Source: Roseomonas xinghualingensis (GTDB lineage Bacteria > Pseudomonadota > Alphaproteobacteria > Acetobacterales > Acetobacteraceae). From it: DNA of 64,000 nt. A program made the position numbers and the translations under genes. Positions 35,011-44,159 of the stretch are shown here, piece after piece (within the stretch, counting starts at the first letter, position 1; each line of letters starts with the position of its first letter). The notes beneath the pieces are model-generated. The model did not search any database. It was not told the origin of the DNA and was given only the letters and a program-made list of their open reading frames with translations. The stretch is taken from the NCBI RefSeq assembly GCF_025791835.1, contig NZ_JAOXLP010000005.1, positions 124,001 through 188,000 of the forward strand, in the 5' to 3' direction.

Positions 35011-35778
35011 ATGATCATCCGAGAAGCCCAGGACGGAATCCGCCTCTTCATTCCCCAGCCGGCCCATGCGCTGCTTTCCGGCCAGATCATGGAGGCCTGG
35101 GGCGCACTGGGCTTTGCGCGGCCGGATCCGGAACAGGAGGTGATCCTGGCGGCCTACCAGCACGATATCAGCTGGATGCCCTGGGAAGCCGCCCCGACGC
35201 TGGATCCGGCGACCGGCCTGCCCCACCCTTTCACCGCCCTCGGCGCGGCCAGGCACGCGCCGATGTGGGCACGGGGTGTTGAACTGGCTCAGGCCAGTTG
35301 GGGCCTGTGGCCCGCCCTGCTGATCTCGCGCCACGGCTCGCTGATCTATACGCGCTACGCCAATCCCGACCGGGACAGCGAAGCTGACAAGGCTGCCGCC
35401 GCCCACTACCTCTCCGCACAGGGCAGGCTGCAATCCGCCTGGGCGAAACAGCTGGGCGCCAGCGTTGAGCGCGTGGACCGCAACGCCGCCCTGGTTGCCG
35501 TGGCGGATGCGCTGTCCCTCGCCCTCTGCTTCGCCCATCCCGGCCCTGCCGGCGAAGCCCCGCTGGAGACCGGGGACATGGTGAAGCTGGCCCTCGCCCG
35601 GCCGGGTAAAGGCGCATGGTCCCTCACCCCCTGGCCCTTCCGCCAGAACCGCGTGACCCTTCGCTGCGAGGCCCTGCAACTCCCCGCCGACACGCGCTGG
35701 ACGGACGAGGCGGCAATGCGCCGCGACCTGCGCGACGCACCCCGTGTGATCCTGGCGGAAACGCTCTGCCCGGAGTGA
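35011..35778 (+). CDS. DUF3891 family protein
   Basis: 255 residues. DUF3891 features are AHALLSGQIMEAWGALGFAR, ILAAYQHDISWMPWEAAPTL and AALLISRHGSLIYTRYA, with several conserved His and Asp (QHDISW, SRHGSL) that look like a metal-binding helical bundle of the HD type. Function unknown. It follows the AtuA small subunit by six bases and so belongs to the same operon. Its stop codon lies inside a hairpin shared with the convergent kinase gene. Confidence 0.8.
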   Translation: MIIREAQDGIRLFIPQPAHALLSGQIMEAWGALGFARPDPEQEVILAAYQHDISWMPWEAAPTLDPATGLPHPFTALGAARHAPMWARGVELAQASWGLWPALLISRHGSLIYTRYANPDRDSEADKAAAAHYLSAQGRLQSAWAKQLGASVERVDRNAALVAVADALSLALCFAHPGPAGEAPLETGDMVKLALARPGKGAWSLTPWPFRQNRVTLRCEALQLPADTRWTDEAAMRRDLRDAPRVILAETLCPE

Positions 35779-35802
35779 CGCCGGTCAGGCCGCCGGCGTC
35801 AC
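35775..35802. terminator. Hairpin spanning the stops of two convergent genes
   Basis: GTGACGCCGG (35775-35784) pairs perfectly with CCGGCGTCAC (35793-35802) around an eight-base loop. The stem contains the DUF3891 stop codon and the loop the UbiB-like stop. No T run follows on either strand. Confidence 0.55.
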
Positions 35803-37152
35803 CGTCGGTGGCACGCCGGCTTCCGCCAGCGCCGTGGCCTGGCGCTGCGCGAGATCCGCCTCCCGGTAGCCCTCGATCAGCTCGTGGAACATGTCGTGCC
35901 AGTTCATCTCGGAGCGCAGCCGCAGGAAAACGCTGCCCAGCCCCACCGCGGCGCGGTCCATCAACACGAATTCCCGCGGCGGGCGCACGCCGCCCACGCG
36001 CTTGAGGCCGGCATGAACCTCCGCCGCAACCTTCCGCCCGAAATCCGGATCATCCACCGCCTGCACCGGGCGCACGCGGTCATCCAGCAGCGGCTCGTAG
36101 AGGAAGCGCGCCCAGTGCAGCAGCACCTCCATCGTCTCGCGCTTGAGTTCCTTGAAGCCCCAGAGTTCGAAGGCATGTGCCGCCTTGTCGTTATCCCCGT
36201 CGCGCACCGCCTCGTAGAGCGTCAGCGTCCCGGTGATGAAGCGCGGCGGGAAGACACGGATGGCGCCGAAGTCGAGCAGGTTGATGCCGCGCTGATCCTC
36301 CCGCACCTGGTAATTGCCCAGATGCGGGTCGCCATGAATCACGCCATAGCGGTAGAGCGGCACGTACCAGGCATGGAACAGAGCCTTGGCATAGGCGTTG
36401 CGCTCCTCCAGCGAAGGCTTCTCCTCCAGCCGCGCCAGGATGGAGCGCCCGTCCAGCCAGGTCATGGTGAGCAGGCGCTTGGTCGTCAGATCCTTGACCG
36501 GCGTCGGCACATGCACATCCGGCGTGTCCCGCAGCATGAGGCCGTACATGCGCATCTGCGCGGCCTCGCGTTCGTAATCCAACTCCTCGCGAAGCCGCTC
36601 GCGCAGCTCCTCATAGACGTCGTCATGCTGGATCGTGTTGTCCATGCGCGCATAGAGGCCCATGGCCAGCCGCAGCTGGCGCAGATCGGCCTCCACCACG
36701 CTCGGCATGTCCGGGTACTGCAGCTTGCAGGCCACCTGCGTGCCATCGAGCATCGTCGCGCGATGCACCTGCCCGAGCGAGGCCGCGGCCGCGGCCTCAC
36801 GCCCGAAGGCACGGAACCGGCTTTCCCAGGCCGGGCCCAGCTCCGTGCCCATGCGCCGGCGCACGAAGGCCCAGCCCATGGGCGGCGCATTCGCCTGCAG
36901 CGAGGCGAGCTGCTGCGCATATTCCTCCGGCAGCGCGTTGGGCACGGTGGAGAGGAACTGCGCCACCTTCATCAGCGGCCCTTTCAGACCGCCAAGGATG
37001 GACTTCAGATCCTCCGCATGCGCCGCCTTGTCGGTCTTGATGCCGAGGAATCGCTCCCCCGCCACCCGCGCCGCGATCCCGCCCACGGCGCCCGATGTGC
37101 GCGCCATGCGGCGGATCTCGCCGAAAAGGGTATTCTCCCGGTCCTCAGACAT
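35785..37152 (-). CDS. ABC1/UbiB (AarF) family atypical kinase
   Basis: 455 residues from ATG at 37152, which overlaps the pepF stop by eight bases; a start at 37170 is also possible. Family elements: the N-terminal motif is KVAQFLSTVPNALPEEYAQQ (KVAQ where UbiB has KxGQ), an Ala-rich loop EAAAAASLGQVHRATM, VACKLQYPDM with the ATP-site Lys, and the catalytic GVIHGDPHLGNYQ with NLLDFGAIRVF. No C-terminal membrane span is evident, unlike UbiB. Likely an ATPase or kinase in ubiquinone or lipid metabolism. Confidence 0.88.
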   Translation of the reverse strand: MSEDRENTLFGEIRRMARTSGAVGGIAARVAGERFLGIKTDKAAHAEDLKSILGGLKGPLMKVAQFLSTVPNALPEEYAQQLASLQANAPPMGWAFVRRRMGTELGPAWESRFRAFGREAAAAASLGQVHRATMLDGTQVACKLQYPDMPSVVEADLRQLRLAMGLYARMDNTIQHDDVYEELRERLREELDYEREAAQMRMYGLMLRDTPDVHVPTPVKDLTTKRLLTMTWLDGRSILARLEEKPSLEERNAYAKALFHAWYVPLYRYGVIHGDPHLGNYQVREDQRGINLLDFGAIRVFPPRFITGTLTLYEAVRDGDNDKAAHAFELWGFKELKRETMEVLLHWARFLYEPLLDDRVRPVQAVDDPDFGRKVAAEVHAGLKRVGGVRPPREFVLMDRAAVGLGSVFLRLRSEMNWHDMFHELIEGYREADLAQRQATALAEAGVPPTVTPAA

Positions 37153-38989
37153 CCGTGCGCTCGAGCTCATCGATGAAGCCGGCGATCACGTCGAGACCAC
37201 GCTTCCAGAAGGCGGGATCGGAAGCATCCAGCCCGAAGGGCGCCAGCAGATCCTTGTGCCGCAGCGTCCCGCCCGCGCGCAGCAGGTCGAGATACTTGGC
37301 CTGGAAATCCGGCACCTCGCCATCCTGGTACACGCCATAGAGCGCATTTACGAGGCAATCCCCGAAGGCATAAGCATACACATAGAAGGGAGTGTGCACG
37401 AAATGCGGGATGTAGGACCAGTACACGCCATAATCCGGCGTGAAGTCGAAGGCCGGGCCGAGGCTCTCGCGCTGCACCTGCATCCAGATCTCTGCGATCC
37501 GGTCCGATGACAGCTCGCCCTTGCGACGCTCGTCATGCAACAGCACCTCGAAGCGGTAGAAGGCGATCTGCCGTACCACCGTGTTCAGCATGTCCTCCAC
37601 CTTGGAGGCCAGCATCAGCCGCCGCCGCTGCGGGTCCGTCTCCGCATCCAGCATCGCGCGGAAGGTCAGCATCTCGCCGAACACGCTCGCTGTCTCGGCT
37701 AAGGTCAGCGGCGTACCGGACATGAGGTAGCCCTGCTTCGCCGCCAGCCGCTGATGCACGCCATGGCCCAGTTCATGCGCCAGCGTCATCACGTCCCGCG
37801 TCTTGCCGTGATAATTCACCAGCAGATAGGGGTGCACCGAAGGCACGGTTGGATGCGCGAAGGCACCGCTCGCCTTGCCTGGGCGCAGCGCCGCATCAAT
37901 CCAGGGCTTCTCGAAGAAATCGCGGCCCAGTGCCGCGAGTTCCGGGCTGAAGGCGGAATAGGCCGTCAGCACCCGCTCGCGCGCATCGACCCAGGGAATG
38001 GTGCGGTCCACATCGCCCGGCAACGGCGCATTGCGGTCCCAATGCTTCATGCGTCCCAGCCCCAGCCACTTCCCCTTCATGGCGTAGTAGCGGTGTGACA
38101 GGCGCGGGAAGCTCTCGACCACGGCCGAGACGAGCGCATCCACCACCTCGTCCTCGACCATGTTGGCGCGGTTGCGGGAGGTGCCGGGCCGCGGATAGTT
38201 CCGCCAGCCGTCGATGACCTCCTTGTCCTTCGCCAGCGTGTTCGTGATGAGGGAGAAGAGGCGGATATTGTCCCCGAAGGCCTTGGAGACACCCACCGCC
38301 GCCGCCTCGCGCACCGCGCGGTCGCGGTCCGAGAGCAGGTTCAGCGCCGCCGAGACGGTCAGTTCCTCCGTCTTGCCATCCCGCGCCACCGGCACGCGCA
38401 TATGCGCAATCGTCTCGTCGAACAGGCGGTTCCAGGCGGAGCGGCCAGTCACCTCCTTCTCATGCAGCAGCTTCTCCAGCTCGTCGGAAAGCTGATGGGG
38501 GCGGAACACACGCAGGTCCCGCAGCCATGGGCGCCAGCGTGCCAAGGCCAGGGAGGAGGCCATACGCTCCTCCAGCAGCGCGTCATCCAGCCGGTTCAGC
38601 TCCAGGGTGAAGAAAAGCAGATGACTGCCGATGACGGTCACCCGCTCCTGCATCGTCTGGTAGAAACGCCCGTTCTCCGCATTCTGCGCATCGCCGCTGA
38701 ACAGCAGCTGCGCGTAGGACATCACGCGGCCGAGCACCTCCTCGATCCGCTCATATTCCCGCAGCGCCGCCTCCAGCGCATCGCCCGGCAGCGAGGCCAG
38801 CTTGCCCGCATGCGCCGCCTCGAAAGCCTGCGCCGCCTTCTCCGCCGCATCCAGGTCACGCTGCAGATTGGGGTCGGCCGGGCTGGCATAGAGGTCCCGC
38901 AGATCCCACTCCGGCAACGCCTCCCCGGCGGGAACGGCCCCGGCGCGGGCCGCGGTGTCGCGAAGGGGAACGGGGTTATTGAGTTTCAT
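37145..38989 (-). CDS. pepF: Oligoendopeptidase F (M3 family)
   Basis: 614 residues from ATG at 38989. The zinc site VMTLAHELGHGVHQRLA (HExxH) lies near residue 410 with the third ligand in TLAETASVFGEMLTF. The N-terminal M3 region has WDLRDLYASPADPNLQRDL. It is a cytosolic metallopeptidase for short peptides, about the normal family length. The stop overlaps the start of the UbiB-like gene, so the two are coupled; it is divergent from the acyl-CoA synthetase gene with a 99-base gap. Confidence 0.93.
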   Translation of the reverse strand: MKLNNPVPLRDTAARAGAVPAGEALPEWDLRDLYASPADPNLQRDLDAAEKAAQAFEAAHAGKLASLPGDALEAALREYERIEEVLGRVMSYAQLLFSGDAQNAENGRFYQTMQERVTVIGSHLLFFTLELNRLDDALLEERMASSLALARWRPWLRDLRVFRPHQLSDELEKLLHEKEVTGRSAWNRLFDETIAHMRVPVARDGKTEELTVSAALNLLSDRDRAVREAAAVGVSKAFGDNIRLFSLITNTLAKDKEVIDGWRNYPRPGTSRNRANMVEDEVVDALVSAVVESFPRLSHRYYAMKGKWLGLGRMKHWDRNAPLPGDVDRTIPWVDARERVLTAYSAFSPELAALGRDFFEKPWIDAALRPGKASGAFAHPTVPSVHPYLLVNYHGKTRDVMTLAHELGHGVHQRLAAKQGYLMSGTPLTLAETASVFGEMLTFRAMLDAETDPQRRRLMLASKVEDMLNTVVRQIAFYRFEVLLHDERRKGELSSDRIAEIWMQVQRESLGPAFDFTPDYGVYWSYIPHFVHTPFYVYAYAFGDCLVNALYGVYQDGEVPDFQAKYLDLLRAGGTLRHKDLLAPFGLDASDPAFWKRGLDVIAGFIDELERTDV

Positions 38990-39088
38990 GCGGGACAGAC
39001 GCCTTGTGGAATCGGGATTTTCCACCTCGATATAAGCCCCCGGCAAGGCGAGCCAAGGCCACCGCCGAAGTACAGGGCAGGGAGACGC

Positions 39089-40798
39089 ATGAATCAGGAC
39101 ACGGCGCGCTGGACCAGCCTGCCCGGCATGATGCTGGGCCTTGCCGCCCGGAACCCGGACAAGCCCATGATCCGGCACTGGCAGGAGGGAGCCTGGAAGC
39201 GCACCACCTGGCGGGACTTCGCCCTGGCTGTCGCCAATATCGCCGAGGGTCTCCGCGCCCGTGGCGTCTCACCCGGGGACCGCGTGGTCCTGGTCAGCGA
39301 GAGCCGCCCGGAGTTCCTCATCGCCGATACCGCCATCATGGCGATCGGTGCCGTGACCGTGCCCACCTACACCACCAACACGGTCCCGGATCACGCGCAT
39401 ATTCTGCGGGACAGCGGCGCCCGGACCGCCATCGCCTCCACCGGCCGGCTGGCGGAGCGCCTGCGCGAGGCCGCAGGACCGGATGGGCTGGACCTGCTGA
39501 TCTGCATGGAGGACGCCCCGGGCACCACCCCCTGGGCCGAGTTGTTGGCCACGCCGGGCGACATCGCCATGCTGGTGGCGGAGGTGCAGCACATCCCGGA
39601 GGGCCGCCTCGCCTGCCTCATCTATACTTCGGGCACCGGGGGATTGCCCAAGGGGGTGATGCTCCCCCATCGGGCGATGCTGGCCAACACGGCCGGGGTG
39701 CGTCCTTTCCTGCGCCGCCTGGGCCTGGAATGGTCCGGCGCCTGCTATCTTTCCTTCCTTCCGCTCTCTCATGCCTATGAGCACACGGTCGGCTGTTTCC
39801 TCTTCCCGGCCTGCGGTATCGAGATCGTCTTCTCCCGTGGCGCCGAACGCCTGGCCGCCGAGTTCCAGGAGATCGAGCCGGCCATCATCACCGCCGTCCC
39901 CCGGCTGTTCGAGGTGCTCCGCGCGCGTATCCTAGCGGGCCTGGAAAAGGAGAAGCCCTGGAAGCGGAAGCTCTTCGAGCGCGCGGTCACCCTCGGGCTG
40001 CGGAAGATGGACGGCCCGCCGCTGAACCTGCTGGAACGGCTGGAGGATGCCGTGCTGGAGCGGCTGGTGCGCTCCAAGGTCCGCGCCCGCTTCGGCAGCC
40101 GGCTGGTGGCCATGGTCTCTGGCGGGGCGCGGCTGGACCCAGACCTGTCAGGCTTCTTCCTGGCCCTCGGCGTCACCGTGCTGCAGGGCTACGGCCAGAC
40201 GGAGGCAGGGCCGGTCATCTCCGTGAACCTCCCCTGGGACAACCAGCGCCGCAGCGTCGGCCCGCCCGTGAAGGGAGTCGAGGCCCGCATCGCCGAGGAT
40301 GGCGAGTTGCTGATCCGCGGCCCGCTGGTGATGGATGGCTATTGGAACGATCCGGACTCCACCGCGCGAGCCCTGGCCTCACCGCCGGGAGAGGACGCCC
40401 CCTGGCTCCATACCGGCGATGTGGGCGAGATCGACGCGCATGGCCGGGTCATCATCACCGACCGCAAGAAGGACTTCATCAAGACGCTCGGCGGCGACAT
40501 GGTCAGCCCCGCCCGGATCGAGGGGCTGCTGATGGCCGAGCCGGAGATCGCCCAGGCGGTCGTGGCCGGGGAAGGCCGCGCCAGCATCGTCGCGCTCGTG
40601 GTCCCGGCCGAGGGCGCGCAGCCGGAAAAGGCGATCCAGCGGGTGAACGGTAAGCTCTCCGGGCTGGAGCGGATTCGCAAATGGGTCCGCGTCGATCCCT
40701 TCACGGTCGAGAACGGAATGCTTACCCCGACCATGAAGGTCAAGCGTCGGATCGTGCTGGAACGCCACGCTGAAGCGATAGGTAGTCTCTATTCCTGA
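39089..40798 (+). CDS. AMP-dependent long-chain acyl-CoA synthetase
   Basis: 569 residues from ATG at 39089, after GGGAGACGC. ANL-superfamily motifs: LIYTSGTGGLPKGVMLPHRA (A3, with Gly-Leu-Pro), LSFLPLSHAYEHTVG (A4), QGYGQTEAGPVISVN (A5), WLHTGDVGEIDAHGRVIITD (A7-A8) and LTPTMKVKRRIV (A10 lysine). The arrangement is of the FadD15 type. It activates fatty acids to acyl-CoA. No fad genes are adjacent. Confidence 0.9.
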   Translation: MNQDTARWTSLPGMMLGLAARNPDKPMIRHWQEGAWKRTTWRDFALAVANIAEGLRARGVSPGDRVVLVSESRPEFLIADTAIMAIGAVTVPTYTTNTVPDHAHILRDSGARTAIASTGRLAERLREAAGPDGLDLLICMEDAPGTTPWAELLATPGDIAMLVAEVQHIPEGRLACLIYTSGTGGLPKGVMLPHRAMLANTAGVRPFLRRLGLEWSGACYLSFLPLSHAYEHTVGCFLFPACGIEIVFSRGAERLAAEFQEIEPAIITAVPRLFEVLRARILAGLEKEKPWKRKLFERAVTLGLRKMDGPPLNLLERLEDAVLERLVRSKVRARFGSRLVAMVSGGARLDPDLSGFFLALGVTVLQGYGQTEAGPVISVNLPWDNQRRSVGPPVKGVEARIAEDGELLIRGPLVMDGYWNDPDSTARALASPPGEDAPWLHTGDVGEIDAHGRVIITDRKKDFIKTLGGDMVSPARIEGLLMAEPEIAQAVVAGEGRASIVALVVPAEGAQPEKAIQRVNGKLSGLERIRKWVRVDPFTVENGMLTPTMKVKRRIVLERHAEAIGSLYS

Positions 40799-40870
40799 GA
40801 TCGTCCGCATGCACTTGCCTCATCCCCTGTCGTGCCCGAGTTTCGCGCCGAAACCGGGGACGGAACAGAT

Positions 40871-41989
40871 ATGACGAATCGGCGCGGATTGATCGGAGCA
40901 GGGATGGCACTTGCCAGCCTGCTGGCCACCACGGGCGGAACCCAGGCCCAGAGCGGTGAGATCCGCATTGCCCTTGCCGGGCCGCTGACCGGTGATCAGG
41001 CGACAATCGGCGATCAGATGCGCCGGGGCGCGGAGATGGCGGTGGCAGATCTGAACGCCGCCGGCGGCGTGCTCGGCCGCCGCGTGGTGCTGATGATGGA
41101 GGACGATGCCTGCGATCCGCGCCAGGCCGTGGCAGTGGCGAACCGGCTCGTCGCGCGCAACGTCTCCTTCGTGGTCGGGCATTACTGCTCCGCCACCTCG
41201 ATCGCGGCTTCGGATGTCTATGCGGATGCCGGTATCGCGCAGGTCTCGCCGGGCTCCACCAATCCCCGTTACACGGAGCGGGGTCTGGGCAATGTGTTCC
41301 GCGTCTGCGGGCGTGACGACCAGCAGGCCGCGGTCGCTGCCGAATTTGTCGCGCGGCGCTTCCCTGGCCAGGCCGTCGGCATCACCAACGACCTCACCTC
41401 CCCCGGCGTGACGCTGGGTGACGTGTTCCAGGCCACCCTGAACCGCGCCGGCATACGCGAGGCGCTGCGGGCACAGATCACCAAGGGCGAGACCGACTTC
41501 AACGCCGTGGTCACGCGCCTGAAGTCAGCGAATGTCCGCGTCCTGTACCACGCCGCCTACCATCGCGAGGCGGCGCTGCTCCTGCGGCAGGCGAAGGACC
41601 AGGGGCTGGACCTGCAGATCATCTCGAATGACGACCTGAACGTCCGTGACTTCTGGAACATCGTGGGCGAGACGGGCGAAGGCAGCCTCTTCACCTTCGA
41701 GGCCGATCCGCGCCGCAACCCGGCCGGGGCGGAGGTGGCGAAGCGCTTCGAGGCCTCGGGCTACGACCCCAGCGGCTATACCCTCTACAGCTATGCGGCC
41801 GTGCAGATCTTCGCCCAGTCGGCCGCCGCAGCGAATGCAGCCCAGCCGGGCCGTATCCTAGCCGCGATGAAGGGCCGGGAATTCGCGACGGCTCTCGGGC
41901 CAATCCGCTTCGATGCGAAGGGTGACCGGGAGGGCGCGGCCTATCGCGTCTATGCCTGGCGCAACGGGCAGCACGCCGAGGCGGAGTAA
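40871..41989 (+). CDS. Branched-chain amino-acid ABC transporter binding protein (LivK-like)
   Basis: 372 residues from ATG at 40871; a longer start at 40832 is less likely. Signal peptide: RRGLIGAGMALASLLATTGGTQAQ region. Type-I periplasmic fold: IRIALAGPLTGDQATIGDQM, VVLMMEDDACDPRQAVAVAN, VGHYCSATSIAASDVYADAG and SPGSTNPRYTERG. It is an orphan: no livFGHM genes occur in the window. Ligand probably a branched-chain or other aliphatic amino acid, or amide. Confidence 0.88.
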   Translation: MTNRRGLIGAGMALASLLATTGGTQAQSGEIRIALAGPLTGDQATIGDQMRRGAEMAVADLNAAGGVLGRRVVLMMEDDACDPRQAVAVANRLVARNVSFVVGHYCSATSIAASDVYADAGIAQVSPGSTNPRYTERGLGNVFRVCGRDDQQAAVAAEFVARRFPGQAVGITNDLTSPGVTLGDVFQATLNRAGIREALRAQITKGETDFNAVVTRLKSANVRVLYHAAYHREAALLLRQAKDQGLDLQIISNDDLNVRDFWNIVGETGEGSLFTFEADPRRNPAGAEVAKRFEASGYDPSGYTLYSYAAVQIFAQSAAAANAAQPGRILAAMKGREFATALGPIRFDAKGDREGAAYRVYAWRNGQHAEAE

Positions 41990-41995
41990 GATGGT

Positions 41996-42023
41996 GCGGC
42001 CCCGGCCTGCCGGCCGGGGCCGC
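41996..42023. terminator. GC-rich hairpin between convergent livK-like and gapR
   Basis: A perfect 12-bp stem, GCGGCCCCGGCC with GGCCGGGGCCGC, closed by TGCC. It lies seven bases after the livK-like stop. No T run on either strand. Confidence 0.6.
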
Positions 42024-42030
42024 CACCCCA

Positions 42031-42342
42031 TCACATACCGAGAGCGCGGCGATAGAGATCGAGGAGTGTTTCCATTTCCTCAACTTCGGCCGGCTCTTTC
42101 TTGCGCAGCCTGATGACCTGCTTCACCACGCCAACATCGAATCCGGCCGATTTCGCCTCGGCAAAGATATCCTTAATATCGTCGGCGAGGGCCTTACGCT
42201 CCTCCTCCAGGCGCTCAACGCGCTCGATGATCGAACGCAGACGATCCGCCGCAATGCCGCCAGCCTCGGGATCCGGATCGGCCTCCTGCCGAGCGCGGCT
42301 CGCAGCCGCCTCATCCATGGTGTCGAAGGGTGCGTCAGACAT
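42031..42342 (-). CDS. gapR: GapR (DUF2312) nucleoid-associated protein
   Basis: 103 residues. The DUF2312 domain covers residues ~30-103: GGIAADRLRSIIERVERLEE, then LADDIKDIFAEAKSAGFDVG and VVKQVIRLRKKEP, ending LLDLYRRALGM. In Caulobacter GapR forms a tetramer around overtwisted DNA and is essential for chromosome replication and cell-cycle progress. An Ala/Glu-rich N-terminus precedes the domain. A truncated copy is found 157 bases upstream. Confidence 0.93.
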   Translation of the reverse strand: MSDAPFDTMDEAAASRARQEADPDPEAGGIAADRLRSIIERVERLEEERKALADDIKDIFAEAKSAGFDVGVVKQVIRLRKKEPAEVEEMETLLDLYRRALGM

Positions 42343-42498
42343 GTAACTCTCGGTGTTGTTGCTCGGGATCGCTGGGGGGCGACGAGGGGGAAGGCAAGTG
42401 TAGTCGCAGAGGCGGCCTGTGTCCTGGACTACAGCCTGGAATGCGGAGGATTGTTCTAAGCGATTGAAATTACACAGGCACTACAGTTCAAGAGAGCG

Positions 42499-42645
42499 CT
42501 AGGAACCAGCACTCCCGGCCTCGGTGAAGATGTCCCTGATGCCTTCGGCGAACGCCTCGCACTCCTCCTTCAGCCGGTCTGCCGCCACAACGCCAACATG
42601 GACGTCCTGCCCCTGAGCGGCCTCCCGGCGATCACTCCCGGCCAT
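42499..42645 (-). pseudogene. Truncated degenerate GapR paralogue
   Basis: A 48-codon frame on the same strand as gapR, with a GAGGGG ribosome binding site and an ATG at 42643-42645. HVGVVAADRLKEECEAFAEG and IRDIFTEAGSAGS line up with GapR segments AGGIAADRLR and ADDIKDIFAEAKSAG, but about ten residues of the first helix are missing and a TAG follows SAGS, cutting off the DNA-contacting second half. It is most simply a decayed tandem duplicate; a short expressed protein cannot be excluded. Confidence 0.65.
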
Positions 42646-42799
42646 GGTCAGCCCCCCTCAACGCGAAGGGGCGGGTCTTACCCGCCTACCCCTCCGGCCT
42701 CAATGGGTTTGCCCTGCCCATGTGGATCGGACCGTAAGAAATGGGTGACGTGCTCCCTCCACCTCGCCAATTATAACGAAATCAAAATGGAATGCGGGG

Positions 42800-43063
42800 A
42801 TGCAGACCTTCACCATCACCCTGGCCGGTCTGGTGCTGCTCGGCCTCTTCCTGGTTGCCGGCTACCTGTCCGATGGCGGATCGGTGGGGCCAGCGGCCTG
42901 GCTGTTCATTCCAGTGTGGCTGGTTGCCAGCCTGGTAACCCTGTGGGCCGGGGTCACCCGCGGCGGCCACCCGGTGGCGCAGGAATTATCCCTCCTGCTG
43001 ATCAACTTCGGCATTCCCGCAGGCATCGCGGCCCTGATCGCGCGGCGCCTGGGGCGGCCCTGA
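42800..43063 (+). CDS. Small membrane protein, unknown function
   Basis: 87 residues with three predicted membrane spans: FTITLAGLVLLGLFLVAGYL, WLFIPVWLVASLVTLWAGVT and SLLLINFGIPAGIAALIARR. No family recognised, but the hydrophobic pattern and codon use are those of a real gene. The leader 42720-42799 is comparatively A/T-rich. It is convergent with the EI24-like gene. Confidence 0.6.
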   Translation: MQTFTITLAGLVLLGLFLVAGYLSDGGSVGPAAWLFIPVWLVASLVTLWAGVTRGGHPVAQELSLLLINFGIPAGIAALIARRLGRP

Positions 43064-43106
43064 AGGCTCACCGAGAGAGGGCATGGGCCATGGCCCTGCC
43101 CCCTCC

Positions 43107-43784
43107 TCAGCGCACGGGCCCGTCCGCGCCACGATGCAGCAGATGCACCATCGCCGCCGTTCCCAGCACCGGCACCAGCAGATTCGCGAAGGGCACCAGC
43201 GCCATCCCTGCCAGCACCGCCCCCACCACCAGCACCGAGAATTCCCGCCGCTTGCGCAGCACCCGCGCCTCGGCCACGGGCATGCGCCGCTGCGCCACGC
43301 CCTCGAAAAGCCCGTGCCCCAGCGACACCGCCGCGACGATCCAGAGCAGCAGCCCTCCCACCAGCGGAAGCAACAGCGCCACCGGAAGCAGCACCAGGTT
43401 CAAGGCCAGCACCTTCAGGGCTAGCACCACGTTGAACACCCCCTGGGCCGCGAGCGAGGCCCCGCGCGGCTCCGGCAGGCCCGGATAGTGCCGCCGTTCC
43501 ACCGCCGCCGCCGTCTCGTCCAGGAACAGGCCGGCAATGGCCAGGACGAAAGGGACAAAGAGCCAGAAGGCCGCGAACAGCCCCGCGACCCCTCCGAGCA
43601 CTCCCGCTGCGGTCGCCAGCCAGCCTGATCCGCCGGCCAGCGCCTCCACCCCCCAGCCGGCCAGCAGAATCAGCAGGCCAAGCGTCAGCATCGCGCCCAG
43701 AACGCCCTTGATGAGCGGGCCACGGAAGCCACGATCCAGGATCTGGTCGAAGGGCATGACCAGGCTGGCGATCACCGCGGACAC
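43107..43784 (-). CDS. EI24 domain (CysZ-like) membrane protein
   Basis: 225 residues from GTG at 43784. Four to six membrane spans with the EI24/DUF540 pattern: DRGFRGPLIKGVLGAML, LFVPFVLAIAGLFLDETAAA, the amphipathic RRHYPGLPEPRGASLAAQGV and NLVLLPVALLLPLVGGLLLW. Relatives include CysZ sulfate permeases, but alphaproteobacterial members are uncharacterised. It follows the DUF1244 gene by six bases. Confidence 0.82.
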   Translation of the reverse strand: MSAVIASLVMPFDQILDRGFRGPLIKGVLGAMLTLGLLILLAGWGVEALAGGSGWLATAAGVLGGVAGLFAAFWLFVPFVLAIAGLFLDETAAAVERRHYPGLPEPRGASLAAQGVFNVVLALKVLALNLVLLPVALLLPLVGGLLLWIVAAVSLGHGLFEGVAQRRMPVAEARVLRKRREFSVLVVGAVLAGMALVPFANLLVPVLGTAAMVHLLHRGADGPVR

Positions 43785-43790
43785 GCGCGA

Positions 43791-44096
43791 TCAGTGCCCC
43801 GGATTGGCAGCGGCGAAGGCTGCCTTCTGCTCCGCCGTGGCCTCGCGCTGGTGCTTTGCCTGCCATTCCTTATAGGGCATGCCGTAGATGATCTCGCGCG
43901 CCTCAGGGTCCGGCAGCGCGATGCCCTGGCTCTCCGCCGCCTCACGATACCAGCGGCTGAGGCAATTCCGGCAGAAGCCGGCCAGGTTCATCATGTCGAT
44001 GTTCTGGACGTCGGTACGTTCGCGCAGATGCTGCACCAGGCGGCGGAAGGCGGCGGCCTCCAGCTCCGTTCGGGTCTTCTCGTCGATCTCGGTCAT
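43791..44096 (-). CDS. DUF1244 family protein
   Basis: 101 residues. The DUF1244 signature is LQHLRER-type FRRLVQHLRERTDVQNIDMM followed by NLAGFCRNCLSRWYREAA and IIYGMPYKEWQAKHQREAT. The two cysteines CRNC are conserved in the family. Function unknown; the family is widespread in alphaproteobacteria. Co-directional with the EI24-like gene. Confidence 0.87.
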   Translation of the reverse strand: MTEIDEKTRTELEAAAFRRLVQHLRERTDVQNIDMMNLAGFCRNCLSRWYREAAESQGIALPDPEAREIIYGMPYKEWQAKHQREATAEQKAAFAAANPGH

Positions 44097-44159
44097 GAAC
44101 TCATCCTCACCGGCGGAGGAAGATGGGGGCGCCGGCGCCTCCGCGCCATCCCCTCTTTG

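Noticed and set aside
42416..42477. CCTGTGT ... ACACAGG inverted pair upstream of gapR
   Set aside because: Seven bases separated by about 50 is easily expected by chance; no supporting promoter structure.
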